Assembly: GCA_963924555.1 (NCBI GenBank)
Contig: OZ004589.1
Coordinates: 2,604,001 to 2,668,000, forward strand
DNA length: 64,000 nt
Reading direction: 5' to 3'
Source of the DNA: Crambe crambe
Taxonomy: Eukaryota > Porifera > Demospongiae > Poecilosclerida > Crambeidae
The first letter of the stretch is position 1. Each line of letters begins with the position of its first letter. Shown one piece after another: positions 23,387 to 36,644 of this stretch. Position numbers and translations under genes: made by a program. Under the pieces are notes generated by a model that had not been told where the DNA came from, did no database searches, and worked only from the letters and a program-made list of their open reading frames with translations.

Positions 23387-24220
23387 CATAGGTGCTGGAA
23401 GCAGGGGCAGTGCCCCCCCCCCCCCCCCCCCAGATTTTGAGCTGGGGGGCCTTGGGGCACTTCTTAATCTCCATTAACAGAGCAAGCACAAGCAAGAAGC
23501 AGCTGCCTGTAAATTACTATTGCCAACCTATCAAATTACAGGCAGCTGGAATGTGCATGCTTATTGCATTATTGAGCAGTGTTCCACCAGGATTTTTATA
23601 TGTAGGGTTGCAGGACTAAGAGCACAAACACTGGACCATGAGGAAGGAGCAGTTATTCGGAGGACCCATCAGGGGCAGAAACACCACAACTAAAGTGGGG
23701 GGCTTCACTGGTATTCAAACTCATACCTCAAATCACAGCACTGAGATATCTAATGTGTGACCTTGAAAATGTAAGCCAAAGATATCTTCGAAGTGACATG
23801 TGCAAGGTTACAGGTGTGATTGTTCAGGAAATCACAGCTGGTATGCAATGAATTATCCAATGTGTAAATACAATCCAATGTACTCCGAAAGATATCTTTG
23901 AAGTGACACGTGCATGGTCACAGGTGTGATCGTAAAAGGAAATCACAGTTAGTATGCACCAAGTTATCCAATGTGTGACCTTGAAAGTGAAAGCCAAAAT
24001 GGATGTGTCATGTATACATAGATCTTTCTTTGATCGTAGTCATAGTAACCACATTAGTAAGTTCCTAGTTTAGTTAGCCCACACACAACATGTTCTCTCT
24101 TCTAATTACACTACTTTAGAGGAGAATACAAGTCATCAAAGAAAAATAGACATGGCAAAGCAAGCAGCTAGGCATGGTCAAATATTGCATTTTCATTTTA
24201 TAATAGCTTGGAAACAAAAA

Positions 24221-24251
<31 letters not shown>

Positions 24252-24502
24252 CAATCCCACCCCTGGATCCAGCCCTGTGTTCTTTAACTGGGTGGATTTC
24301 AAAAACAAGAGCAGAATGCACTACTGAAAGGTAAATTAAAAAGTTCTGTTCGCTAGATGCATGTCATGAAAAAGAAAAAGATTTTCAATAATAACTAATT
24401 TTTTTCTTTTCCAATATAATTTTTATGATATCATGAAATGCGCACTGTAGCTACAATGATGCAAGTGCCCCCCTCAGTCAAAAATAGCTTCCAGCACCCC
24501 TG
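23387..24502. mobile_element. 1.1-kb non-autonomous element (copy in RTK-B)
   Basis: The ends read CATAGGTGCTGGAAGC and GCTTCCAGCACCCCTG, flanked by AATG on both sides within one base. RTK-A and RTK-D have an empty site at the same place (15130, 45549). Inside are two tandem copies of a unit of about 120 bp (GATATCTT.GAAGTGACA.GTGCA.GGT.ACAGGTGTGAT) and long G/C runs. No transposase frame. Copies sit at 32789-33877 and 54779-55891. Confidence 0.75.
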
Positions 24503-25159
24503 TAATGCATACATAGTTGGAAACTGAACCTGCTCATGTGACTGTGCACATGCATCCATGGAATTGTACATTATGTTCAACAAAGTACACAGAGTGGTTA
24601 GGACACATTATACTGTACCTACGATCCCAGGCAGAAATTAGAGGCCACTTTTTTCATACCTAAGTTACGTACGTAGTAGCATGATTGCTAGTGGTAGGCT
24701 GTTCTTGCCCTTGGGCTCTATTTAGCTATAGCTATGTTCTAAAAACAGTAAACCATACATCCTCAGTGTAACTTATAATTATTATGCTATAATGCATGGG
24801 GCATGATTATTCATACATGTAGCTAGCTAGATAGTACTTGAGAAAAGGAGTTTCTTTCAAATCAATAATACCATGAAGGATACCTACCAGCATCTTATCA
24901 TGAGGTGGTATATCTTCCTTGGACAGCCAGGAGGAGGTGCAAGTCGTCTTCCAGTATCAAGGATTCCCAATATCTATAGTGAAAGGGGGTAAGGGGTGAT
25001 GGGGAAGGGGTAAGAGAGGGGGGTGGTATTATTATAATCGTAAGCAAAGCCAGGACGATAAAAATAGGAATGGTGCATTCATACATACGTAGGATAGAGC
25101 GGCACCATTACATACATGCATGTATCCCCTAATTTTGTTTGGCCATACAGATTTACATA

Positions 25160-25985
25160 AGGAGATGGATTCGGCACAAAAATAAAAAACTGCTTCATAC
25201 TGCCTTCATACATACCCCTAGAACATTTTTTTACCACCAAAATGCAGCTTTTTTAAAGAGCTTTCCAATGGTCTATAACTCCCCTAAGTCCAACCATGAC
25301 TGAGATAGCAAAAATATTTTGGAAAATTGTACAACTGATATCTCAAAATATATACATTTATAACCCAGTGGCGGATTTAGAGGGGTTTCTGTGGTTTCCA
25401 TTGAAACCCCCTTTGCTCTGCGCTAGCGTGCGCGATAGATGGCCAGTCTATAGCGCACGCTATTGGGATACCCACCTGTCTGTACTCAGAGTCATTTCAA
25501 AGAGCCTTAATTCAATTCAGTCGTCCAGAAACGGCTAGCTAGCTGAAGCTTACACTAATGTATAAACAAAAAAGTGGGCGTGGTCAGACAAAACTTTTCC
25601 ACGCACAAGCACGCAGAATAGCTGAAACTCCCTTTTCATTTTTCTAGATCCGCCACTGTAACCCTTATTAGCTATGTGTTTAATACATACATGCCAAACA
25701 CTACACAATGTATGCAGGGAATTAGCTGTGTACATACCACTAAGTGGTGGTCATTCACACGTGAGTAGCTTCAACCACATGCTGACACAGCTAATTCCCT
25801 GCATACATTGTGTAGTGTGGTTGGACTTAGGGGAGTTTTGAATAGACCATTGGAAAGCTCCTTTAAAAAGCTGCATTTAGGTGGTAAAAAAGGTTCTAGG
25901 GGCATGTATGAAGGCAGTATGAAGCTTAGAAGTTCGACAAAAATATTTCGAAAATCACCAAAATTGTGGGTAGCAACTCCTCCCT
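25160..25985. mobile_element. Foldback element (shortened copy) with nested hAT-like insert
   Basis: Outer arms (GCTATCTC.GTCATGGTTGGACTTAG and neighbours) are inverted copies, as in the full versions at 34505-35817 and 56530-57850, but the centre is missing. Nested at 25366-25658 is a 293-bp element with ends CAGTGGCGGAT and ATCCGCCACTG and a perfect 5-bp duplication TAACC (25361-25365, 25659-25663). A further hairpin around ACACAATGTATGCAGGGAATTAG lies at about 25690-25815. Confidence 0.75.
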
Positions 25986-28334
25986 TAAGAAGGGAGTAGG
26001 GCTAGGGATGTTATATCATGTATCTAGTTAGACTATTACATGATTATGATATCATGTGGTATTACATCATAATGATATCAGAGTTTGGAATTGTGCCATG
26101 TTTGTGTGTGGAATCCTATCAATTACTACAGCCTATGTACGTATACTTGCCTCAAAGTTGGTTTGCTCCTCGAAAGGCTTGTGTCCGAGACTCCATATCT
26201 CATAGAGGACGCACCCATAACTCCACACATCACTGGCAGTGGAGTACTTCTTGAATTTGATAGCCTCAGGGGCCGTCCATTTGACGGGAACTAAACCTCC
26301 AGAGGACATGTAGTAGTTATCAGCATCCAAATCTCTCGACATACCAAAGTCTGCTATCTGGAGATGCAAGTCAATGTAATACTAGAACTATAGTACCCAC
26401 AATAATAATGGGACAACTTACCCAAAATCAAGTTCTAGCTACATGAGATTGCAATTTCATACCAAACACATTAGCAAGAAGATTGAAAGCTTTCAATACA
26501 CTGCTTAATTTGTTTACTGTATTAGCTAGGGGTATAAATTTTCAATGAGCTTTGGTTTTCACTTGGCCTTTTTTTTCTTTCAAAAATCATATCAAGTAAC
26601 CTTTGAACCCTAAACTATGACCACGATAAGGTGTAAGTCAAGCCATTGCCCTTTTATCCAGAGAATTGGGAAATAATGTGGATTTTTATTTTGAAATTCT
26701 TACCACTATGGCCATAAAAATTGATAATTACAGCTAATACCAAGAACCCACTAAACTAGTGTCTTCGAAGTAGGAAAAGAGGTTCCTGCATTTCAGGAAG
26801 TCCAGAATGGCATCCTGGCTATAAGACTTCTTACCTTACAAAGGTTGTTATCAGAGAGGAGAACATTCCTTGCAGCAAGATCTCTGTGTACAAACCCCTT
26901 GGCAGACAGGTACTGCATCCCCAGAGCAATTTGCTGAGAAAAGCTAAGCAGAAGCTCGTAGATTTCTGGTCCAACCAATTCTCCTGGACTGTATAAACAA
27001 TTATTACATTACAAGTCTAACTGGCCTTATAGTGATAATCAATGATATTATTATTGAGCCAATCGATGGGCAGCATATTGTATGTAACTAACACCACCTC
27101 TCCCCCTCCCACCCCCTTTGTTCGGCCTAGACAAAATTACTATTGCACCTATGGTGGTCTCAAAAAACATCAGTTTCAAAGGAGGAAGAATCAGTACAAT
27201 TTTCCTCTGAGGTAAGTTCCCTTCCCTCCCCCAGTGCATGTTAGGACACAACAATAACACATTTCTTGTTTCCTCCTGTAAAGTGCCAAACCTGGGCATC
27301 ATTAATTTCCACTATGCTCTGCATGAGCACTCTCTGCTCTGTATACTTTCTCTGTAATAATTTACTCTGAATACTTACACTGTATACATACTTAGAATAC
27401 CTTACAGTACTTTATATTTACTTTGAATACTTAGTTTATATACTTACTCTGGTCTGAGTGCAAACAAATTTCTCTTCAGATCACCTTTGGTGACAAGTTC
27501 CACGACAAGTATGATCTGAAATTAAAGAACTGAAGAGGAATTGAAACTTGATAATGTTAGTCACATCATACTATTTTATTGCATTAGCTATACAGCTACG
27601 TAATAGTGGAACCCACTCAATCCGTTCTTTTTCGTGTGTGTGTGTGTGTCCTATACTTACTCAGGACACATATTTATGTCTCGGGTAACTATTCTTTGTT
27701 TGCTTTGTTGTTTAATGACACACAAGGGACAGCCATTTATGAGAGGGTGTCCTCTCTTTGGAGGTACGTATGTATTAACACTATGGGAAAGGTGACCTTG
27801 AAGGTTGTCTTTTGTAGAAAGGTTGCTTCTTAGAGGTCCATTTTTTTATTGGAGGTTGCACTGTATTTACCTTTATTTAGGAGGAGGGGGCATGATACCC
27901 CTGTGTTTCTAGATCCAAGTTCTGTGAACCCGCTACCCCGTTGGGAAGTTCCATGCACTGCACACATTATACGTGTCATCACAATCACTTACTGGTTCTC
28001 CATCAGTCACTATTCCATAGAGAGTGACCACATTTGGATGTCTGAACTGGGCCATGGCAGCAGCTTCCCGGAGGAACTTCACCTTATCCTTATCGGATAC
28101 TCCCATATTGAGTGTTTAGAGAGCCGCTGGGATGTTTTCTGTGCCTTTCTTCCATACACCTGCTTCCACGCTGCCAAACTGACCAGATCCAAGTAGGCAC
28201 ACAAACCTATCCAGTAATTGATCTTTTTAATCCAACTAATAATGGAGTAGCTACAACCTCTCAATGGACAAGTTAGACCAAGCATTTTAGCTACATATTA
28301 TCCATTGTAGCTAGATAATAAGGCTCATTTATAG

Positions 28335-28808
28335 GTTGAGTGTCCTCTATTTAGAAATAACCCTTTATAATGGAGTATCCTCCATTCAAAGGCTCTTTTA
28401 CATGGAGTATCCTCTATTTAAGGTTATAGAGGTTGTCCTTTATGTGGAGTGTTCTCTATTTAGAGGTTGTCCTTTATGTGGAGTGTTCTCTATTTAGAGG
28501 TTCTCCTTTATATGGAATGTCCTCTATTTAGAGGTTCTCCTTTATGTGGAGTGTTCTCTATTTAGAGGTTGTCATTTATGTGGAGTGTTCTCTATTTAGA
28601 GGTTCTCCTTTATATGGAGTGTCCTCTATTTAGAGGTTCTCCTTTATGTGGAGTGTCCTCTATTTAGAGGTTCTCCTTTATGTGGAGTGTTCTCTATTTA
28701 GAGGTTCTCCTTTATATGGAGTGTTCTCTATTTAGAGGTTCTCCTTTATATGGAGTGTCCTCTATTTAGAGGTTCTCCTTTATATGGAGTTTCCTCTATT
28801 TAGAGGTT
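28335..28808. repeat. 34-bp minisatellite in RTK-B
   Basis: About 13 units of the family described at 17946, the longest array after RTK-E. The first units are more divergent (AAATAACCC and similar), the last ones nearly identical to the RTK-A array. Confidence 0.85.
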
Positions 28809-29858
28809 TCATTGTTAGCTTATCCAAATCATAATATCAGTAGGGTTGCATTAATTAATTTCGAAACTGGAAAACAGTTAATGAGAACAGTCAGGATTTG
28901 CATTTCTACCTGACCTCTGAACTTACTGGATATCTTTCCTCTCAATGTCCATAGCAATGTAGCCTTGACTCTCAATTTGAGAATAGAGCTGATCTTCCTG
29001 ACTAGCTGGTTCTTGATAGGGGTCAAGATCAGCATAAATATTTTTATTCTTATTCTGCATGTGTACAGAACAATCTTGATAAATTTTTTAAATTTACTTA
29101 ATGCAACAGCCTAATTGTTCAAACATGCTTTGGATTATTGGTTGGACTACAATATATAGAATGGCCTAAATAATTAGGGACTATTACAAATAGTCTTACC
29201 TCTTCTAGAGGGTCTGAACTGTGGTGTTCGTAGAGGGTCTGAACTGTGGTATTCGTAGCCATATAAGGAGGAGTATATTTCATTAGATTCCAACTCGGCA
29301 TAGACATTTATAGCAGAGGTATACTAGCAGGAGTGCACAGAAATAGAATAACTTTAGTATCTCCATCTTTTACACAAATTTATAGATTTTTTTCTTAGTT
29401 ATTAAGTGTGAAGTGGTCAGGATTTGAGTGTAAGAACTTATGAATAATTAGGTCAACTTTTTTATCATAACTCAATATAACTTCACAATCATAGGTTATA
29501 GGTAGGTACAAACTAAACATATGAGCATTCAAAGGGCAATATTTTGATTCCAAAATTACCAGTATAGAGTAAATAATAAAGTTATGAGTAATCATGACCA
29601 ACAGCTTTCCTTAAGTCAGATTCTTTTTTTACATTATGACACATTTAATTTGCAGTTTCATAATCAATTCAAGAGTGTCTCATGTGTACAAGTGTGTTAA
29701 TACAATCACACAATTGGATGCTTACCACTGGTTCATGTTGAAGCGTGGAATAGAGTGATTGGGTGTTACTGATAAATTGGTCTGCCTCTTCTTAGTGCAA
29801 TTTGGTGTTTCATATGGCTGCACTTCTCCTCTTCTGTATGCTGCATAGTTTACATTGT

Positions 29859-29860
29859 CT

Positions 29861-29892
<32 letters not shown>

Positions 29893-29911
29893 AACAATAA
29901 CAACAACAACT
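29859..29911. repeat. (CAA)n microsatellite at an RTK-B splice acceptor
   Basis: The same length and interruptions (two CAATAA steps) as the RTK-A run at 19249, which supports a very recent copy of this stretch. Confidence 0.8.
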
Positions 29912-30348
29912 TGATATAGCTCTAATGAAGTTATCTGCCTAACTTGAGACTTGTGGACTAGTAATGATGTAATGAAGATAATCTGAAAAGAAGTGATGTT
30001 GAAAGTTTGCTACAGTTACGTGTAGCTATAGTCTCATGTACATTACAGCACCAGAGCAGTCTGTGTGCCACAAACCAAAGCGGTACACAGAGAAAAACAG
30101 ATTGGTCATATTACACATCATTACTGCAGTGGTAAGTTCTTTTAATTAACAGCTGTAATTTGGATGAGTGTAGGTCATGTTGAGAAAATCATTAATGTCT
30201 CCTATTATAAATCCTGCCTTGCTGGTGATTGGGTATGCACAAATGCCTCACAATGACTTGCACTTCTATAGAATTAAGGTAGGGTTGAATAACTTTGGAA
30301 GCAGGTCCTATAACTTCAAAGACAATTAATGATGAGGTAACTGTCAGT

Positions 30349-30371
30349 GTATATATATATATATATATATT
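30349..30371. repeat. (AT)n at a deletion joint
   Basis: Left of it the sequence equals RTK-A up to about 19740, right of it RTK-A from about 20696. The roughly 950 bp between, which include the TM exon, are gone. The AT run is absent from RTK-A and marks the break. Confidence 0.75.
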
Positions 30372-32788
30372 ATAGTGCTAGCTAAATAGTTATAAGGCTG
30401 TTCACCCCCTCCCATATCCTTCCATTTACCTGATACGTATGTATAAGTGTAAGGCAATCTTTTCTTGTCGTACGTAAATCTGATAGCATCAGGTTTGAAA
30501 GTACTTGTTGATTTGGATTCCTACTAATATTATGAAAATTTTCACGGCCAATCAGAGGTATAGGATTTTGAGGGGGGAGTATCACTCCTGCCACATCTCC
30601 TCTGATTTCTAAGTGGTTAGTAGAATCTAACTGCATTTGTGTACAATAAATGGTGGCTAGTGTAGCCACTGGATTCAATCTTATCCGTGTGATGCTTCCA
30701 GTCACTAAGTCATACTGGTCTGAGCTGTTTCCTGGACGCCACAATGCCACACTGGCAGTATAGGTCATTCGTAACATATTATTTGGGTCACTGAATATAT
30801 AGTAACAGTAATGCCAGGCTGTCAACAAGCCAACATGCTTAGCAGGAAACTCCATATTAAGATAAATGCCTCGAATATTTTGTTGTACATCTGAAGGAGG
30901 TGGGTTGCTATGAAGGTCATTCCTGAATCTGTATTAAAATTCATGAGCTAAAATTATTATAAATGCAGAGTATTGCCACGAAGTCTTGTAAGACTTCTTG
31001 TGTTTATTGATGGAACCAATTCTTCAGTGCATGCACTAGCTACTCAATTGATATGCATCTCCAGTATTGATATTTCCAAGAATGAAGAGTGGATTGAATG
31101 TTGTATTATGAATGATGCATCCTCCAATAATGTCATTTTGTTGCACTTGGAATTACTGATTTCTGTTCAAGGTAACAGTTCTACAGTCAAATAGTTTAAG
31201 ATCAGTAAAATTTAATTGCACAGTATAGATGCTCTTAGGAACAACTTCGTAGAGACCATCATCCATTCTTCTGTATACCAGAAGCTTCGCACCAAAACTG
31301 AATTGTTCATAAAGTGCCAGTTGGATGGTAATAGCAATATCTCCAGCTGGTAACTTTTCCAGTACACAGAGCTGGATTATCAAAATTCATGATAAGGCTC
31401 TCACTTGTTGACCGGTCTGTAAGTCTAGTTGCTGCCAATTCTGTACCAAATGCTGGACATGAGGATTCTTGAGAAAACACCCCTGTAATCATTCAGAATT
31501 GATTAAGATCATGTGTTCATAGCTAGTTAGCTATAATACAGTGGGACATTCCTGTAGTATTAGGCAATTACTCAGTAGATAATAGAGAAAGCACACACAG
31601 CATGTGGCATATCACTCAAGTCCTGTGATACAACATGACACAACATGATGTCACATTAGTTAGTACTAATAGCTAACTACATGATTACAGATTACCACAC
31701 AAGTATAACAGTACGTAGTACAAAAGGTCTCACTACAATGCCAACCACCCCTCATTTTGCTTGAGAATCCCTCTTTTTTTCATCAAATATTGGCCAGTGC
31801 ATGCAACCTTTAGAGGTTAGCAGGCATACCTACTAACCTCTAAAAGGTTGCATGCACTGGCCAATATTGGGATTATGCTAGTAATAAGCTATATATGGAT
31901 TACTCAGCTATAATCTTTCACAAACACAACAGTCTGGAACTTTGTAGCTAATGGTAGACACTGTGATACTTTCACTGTGACCTGTTGTGTTTCCTGTGAC
32001 CTGATGTTGAAATTATTTTATGCAAACATCTCAAGCCCATTAATAAACCACTTCAAAACCTCTTAGCTAATTGTTTATAACACAACACTTTCCCCTTTTT
32101 ATTAATCTACCTCCCTCATTAAAAAGGGACAGGGAACAGCAAGATCATTGGCCTTAGCTGGACCACAGAACTTTATTATACTGATGATGTCATGATATAC
32201 ATAAGTACACTGTACATTATTATTATTATACTGCATATTAAAAAAAAATTATCTGTAAACTTTCTGTAAGTCTTTATACAAGTGACTGCCTGCTTCCAAG
32301 GGTGCTCCAAGGTTCCTAGACTGGGAATTTTCTTCAGTTTCACTCAGTGGAACTTCCAGAATCTCTCTCTTGTCCTCCACCAGAGCAAGAATGATGTCTC
32401 GAAAGGTGGGGCGGAAGGCTTTATCTGGATACCTATCCATGGAACATGCACAAGCTTATAAGGTAACAACTGTTGAATCCTCACAGCACACCATGCATAG
32501 GCTAGCTTATTGGCATAGTCTATTAGCAATGGCCATCCTTAATGCCAAAGGCTCATACAATCATGTCTTACGTACATAATTTAAAGGACGCTTGGTCATG
32601 CATGTGCCCACATCTTTGCATACCCTTGTACCTACGTACAACACTTTCACTTACAAAGTTTAATTCCCTTATTATTCTTATTCTGATGTGTATGAATATT
32701 AGAGGAAATAGCTAACAGTTGACAGTTCAACTTACTAGCTAGTGTTGGTTAGATCATATTGAAAGCAATAAATCATAGTATTCAGTGA

Positions 32789-33877
32789 CATAGGTGCTGG
32801 AAGCAGGGGGGCAGTGCCCCCCCCCCCCCCCCAGATTTTGAGCTGGGGGGCCTTGGGGCACTTCTTAATCTTAATCTCCATTAACAGAGCAAGCACAAGC
32901 AAGAAGCAGCTGCCTGTAAATTACTATATTGCCAACCTATCAAATTACAGGCAGCTGGAATGTGCATGCTTATTGCATTATTGAGTAGTGTTCCACCAGG
33001 ATTTTTAGATAGGTGGGGTTGCAGGACTAAGAGCACAAACACTGGACCATGAGGAAGGAGCATAGTTATTTGGAGGACCCATCAGGGGGCAGAAACACCA
33101 CAACTAAAGGGGGGGCTTCACTGGTACTCAAACTCATACCTCAAATCACAGCACTGAGTTATCTAATGTGTGACCTTGAAAATGTAAGCCAAAGATATCT
33201 TTGAAGTGACATGTGCAAGGTCACAGGTGTGATTATTCAGGAAATCACAGTTGGTATGCAATGAATTATCCAATGTGTAAATACAATCCAATGTACTCCG
33301 AAAGATATCTTTGAAGTGACACGTGCATGGTCACAGGTGTGATCGTAAAAGGAAATCACAGTTAGTATGCACCAAGTTACCCAATGTGTGACCTTGAAAG
33401 TGAAAGCCAAAATGGATGTATCATGTATACATAGATCTTTCTTTGATCGTAGCCATAGTAACCACATTAGTAAGTTCCTAGTTTAGTTAGCCCACACATA
33501 ACATGTTCTCTCTTCTAATTACACTACTTTAGAGGAGAACACAAGAAAAATAGACATGGCAAAGCAAGCAGCTAGACATGGTCAAATTGCTTGGAAACAA
33601 AAAGGGGGGGCCCTCAATCCCACCCCTGGATTCAGCCCTGTGTTCTTTAACTGGCTGGATTTCAAAAACAAGATCAGAATGCACTACTGAAAGGTAAATT
33701 AAAAAGTTCTGTTCGCTAGATGCATGTCATGAAGCAATAAGAAAAAGATTTTCAATAATAACTCTTTTCCAATAATATATTATGTTTGTACATAATTTTT
33801 ATGATATCATGAAATGCGCACTGTAGCTACAATGATGCAAGTGCCCCCTCAGTCAAAAATAGCTTCCAGCACCCCTG
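32789..33877. mobile_element. 1.1-kb non-autonomous element (copy in RTK-C)
   Basis: Same ends, position and internal 120-bp duplication as the copy at 23387. The poly-G near 33604 is much shorter than in the first copy. Confidence 0.75.
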
Positions 33878-34504
33878 TAATGCATACATAGTTGGAAACT
33901 GTTACAGTTAAACCTGCTCATGTGACTGTGCACTGAGGATGTTTTTTTAGAGCATAGCTATAGCTAAATAGAGCCCAAGGGCAAGAACAGCCTACCAATC
34001 ATGCTATTACATACGTAAGGTATGAAAAAAGTGGCCTCTAATTTCTGCCTGGGACCGTAGGTACAGTATAATGTGTCCTAACCACTCTGTGTACTTTGTT
34101 GAACATAATGTACTATTCCATGGATGCATGTGTAACTTATATCATGCTATAATTGCATGGGGCATAATTATTCATACATGTAGCTAGATAGTACTTGAGA
34201 AAAGGCAAATCAATAATACCACAAAGGATACCTACCAGCATCTTATCATGAGGTGGTATATCTTCCTTGGACAGCCAGGAGGAGGTGCAAGTCGTCTTCC
34301 AGTATCAAGGATTCCCAATATCTATAGTGAAAGGGGGTAAGGGGTGATGGGGAAGGGGTAAGAGAGGGGGGTGGTATTATTATAATCGTAAGCAAAGCCA
34401 GGACGATAAAAATAGGAATGGTGCATTCATACATACGTAGGATAGAGCGGCACCATTACATATATGCATGTATTAATTTTATTTGGCCATACAGATTTAC
34501 ATAA

Positions 34505-35817
34505 GGAGATGGATTCGGCACGAAAATATTATGTTGAACTTCTAGGCTTCATACCGTCTTCATACATAGCTACCCCTAGAACATTTTTTTTACCACCAAA
34601 ATGCAGCTTTTTTTTAAGAGCTTTCCAATGGTCTACTAAAAAAAAACCCTAAGTCCAACCATGACTGAGATAGCAAAAATATTTTGGAAAATTGTACAAC
34701 TGATATCTCAAAATATAACCCTTATTATGTGTTTAATACATGCCAAACACTACACAATGTATGCAGGGAATTAGCTGTGTCAGCATGTGGTTGAAGCTAT
34801 TCACGTGTACCACTTAGTAGTATGTACACAGCTAATTCCCTGCATACATTGTGTATAAAATTTTTAAAAAGTCCATATCTTCATTATACATTATACTACT
34901 CCCTATAAGCTTGATTTAGGTCTCAAAAGAGAGCTCTCTTTGAGAGCTTTCCAATGGTGTACTTAGTTACAACTTTACACCCCCTCCCCCCCAAATATGG
35001 AAGACCTGACATGACCTCAGTATTAAAAAAAAAATTTTTTTAAGTACCATCATACTTAGGAGGCCTTTGATACTCCTATCATAGCTTCTATGGGCCTAGC
35101 TGCTTTGAATGAGCGATGGGATTTCAAGGGGGGGTATGGTCCCAAACATATGAAGGTAGATGTAAAAAAAGTGTCTCCTATCATAGCTTCTATTGGCCTA
35201 GCTGCTTTGAATGAGCGATGGGATTTCAGGGGGGGTATGGTTCCAAACATATGAAGGTAGATGTCACTTTTTGGAACCATACCCCCCCCCCCCCCCTTGA
35301 AATCCCATCGCTCATTCAAAGCAGCTAGGCCCATAGAAGCTATGATAGAAGTATCAAAGGCCTCCTAAGTATGTGGTAATTTAAAAAAAGAAATTTAAAT
35401 ACTGAGGTCATGTCAGGTCTTCCATATTTGGGGGTGTGTAAAGTTATAACTAAGTACACCATTGGAAAGCTCTCAAAGAGAGCTCTCTTTTGAGACCTAA
35501 ATCAAGCTTATAGGGGGTAGTATAATGAAGATATGGACGTTTTAAATTTTTTTTTTTTATGGGATAATCCTCCCAACACATAATAAGTATGAAGGGTTAT
35601 AAATGTATATTTTGAGATATCAGTTGTACACAATTTTCCAAAATATTTTTGCTATCTCGGTCATGGTTGGACTTAGGGGCATTGAGAAGCTCTTTAAAAA
35701 AGCTGCATTTAGGTGGTAAAAAAAGGTTCTAGGGGCATGTATGAAGGCAGTATGAAGCTTAGAAGTTCGACAAAATATTTTAAAAATCACCAAAATTGTG
35801 GGTAGCAACTCCCTTAA
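34505..35817. mobile_element. 1.3-kb foldback element in an RTK-C intron
   Basis: The whole element is one nested palindrome. The outer arms include GATATCAGTTGTACA and its complement, the middle arms GAGAGCTCTCTTTGAGAGC, and the inner arms GCTTTGAATGAGCGATGGG, present three times (two direct, one inverted). A separate hairpin (ACAATGTATGCAGGG) is inserted in the left arm at about 34745-34855. No protein frame. The paralogous element is at 56530-57850. Confidence 0.75.
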
Positions 35818-36644
35818 TTAAGTCTTGTAGGGCTAGGGATATGTACTTGTGTTATATCATGTATCTAGTTAGACTATTACATGATTATGATATCATGTGG
35901 TATTACATCATAATGATATCAGAGTGTTGGAATTGTGCCATGTTTGTGTGTGGAATCCTATCAATTACTACAGCCTATGTACGTATACTTACCTCAAAGT
36001 TGGTTTGCTCCTCGAAAGGCTTGTGTCCGAGACTCCATATCTCATAGAGAACGCACCCATAACTCCACACATCACTGGCAGTGGAGTACTTCTTGAATTT
36101 GATAGCCTCAGGGGCCGTCCATTTGACGGGAACTAAACCTCCAGAGGACATGTAGTAGTTATCAGCATCCAAATCTCTCGACATACCAAAGTCTGCTATC
36201 TGGAGATGCAAGCCCACAATAATAATGGGACAACTTACCCAAAATCAAGTTCTAGCTACATGAGATTGCAATTTCATACCAAACACATTAGCAAGAAGAT
36301 TGAAAGCTTTCAATACACTGCTTAATTTGTTTACTGTATTAGCTAGGGGTATAAATTTTCAATGAGCTTTGGTTTTCACTTGGCATTTTTTTTCTTTCGA
36401 AAATCATATCAAGTAACCTTTGAACCCTAAACTATGACCACGATAAGGTGTAAGTCAAGCCATTGCCCTTTTATCCAGAGAATTGGGAAATAATGTGGAT
36501 TTTTATTTTGAAATTCTTACCACTATGGCCATAAAAATTGATAATTACAGCTAATACCAAGAACCCACTAAACTAGTGTCTTCGAAGTAGGAAAAGAGGT
36601 TCCTGCATTTCAGGAAGTCCAGAATGGCATCCTGGCTATAAGCC

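Larger units (their letters stand above)
22903..31482 (-). pseudogene. RTK-B: mosaic RTK pseudogene without signal peptide or TM
   Basis: Exons found: ectodomain 1 from 31482, ectodomain 2 about 30925-30430, juxtamembrane 29858-29726, 29323-29200 and 29054-28927, kinase 28206-27993, 27515-27448, 26988-26835, 26357-26151 and 24973-24888, last exon 23086-22903. The signal-peptide exon is missing: the sequence jumps at about 31899. The TM exon is deleted, with (AT)n at the joint (30349-30371). Further damage: the 5-bp deletion in ectodomain 1, a 7-bp deletion and a TACGTA insertion (30471) in ectodomain 2, the 25-bp duplication shared with RTK-A, and TAA for the catalytic lysine (28116-28118). 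The C-lobe keeps [11 protein letters not shown] and the last exon; the donor after the activation exon is GC instead of GT. The 5' half is nearly identical to RTK-A, the 3' half to RTK-C/E. A minus-strand AATAAA is at 22811-22816. Confidence 0.85.
32249..36199 (-). pseudogene. RTK-C: 5'-truncated kinase fragment
   Basis: Only the last three kinase exons are present: 36199-35993 (IADFG, activation loop with NYY, KWTAPE, SDVWSYG), 34321-34236 ([16 protein letters not shown]) and 32432-32249 (RPTFRDI to KVYR, stop). All are open and in phase. Upstream, at about 36645, the intron switches abruptly to M2 3' flank sequence (like 9536 near M1). The N-lobe, the HRD exon, the juxtamembrane region and the ectodomain are therefore missing. 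A minus-strand AATAAA is at 32172-32177. It cannot encode an active kinase on its own. Confidence 0.85.

Noticed and set aside
35056..35334. 92-codon frame with repeated [10 protein letters not shown]
   Set aside because: Translation of inverted arms of the foldback element; not a protein.
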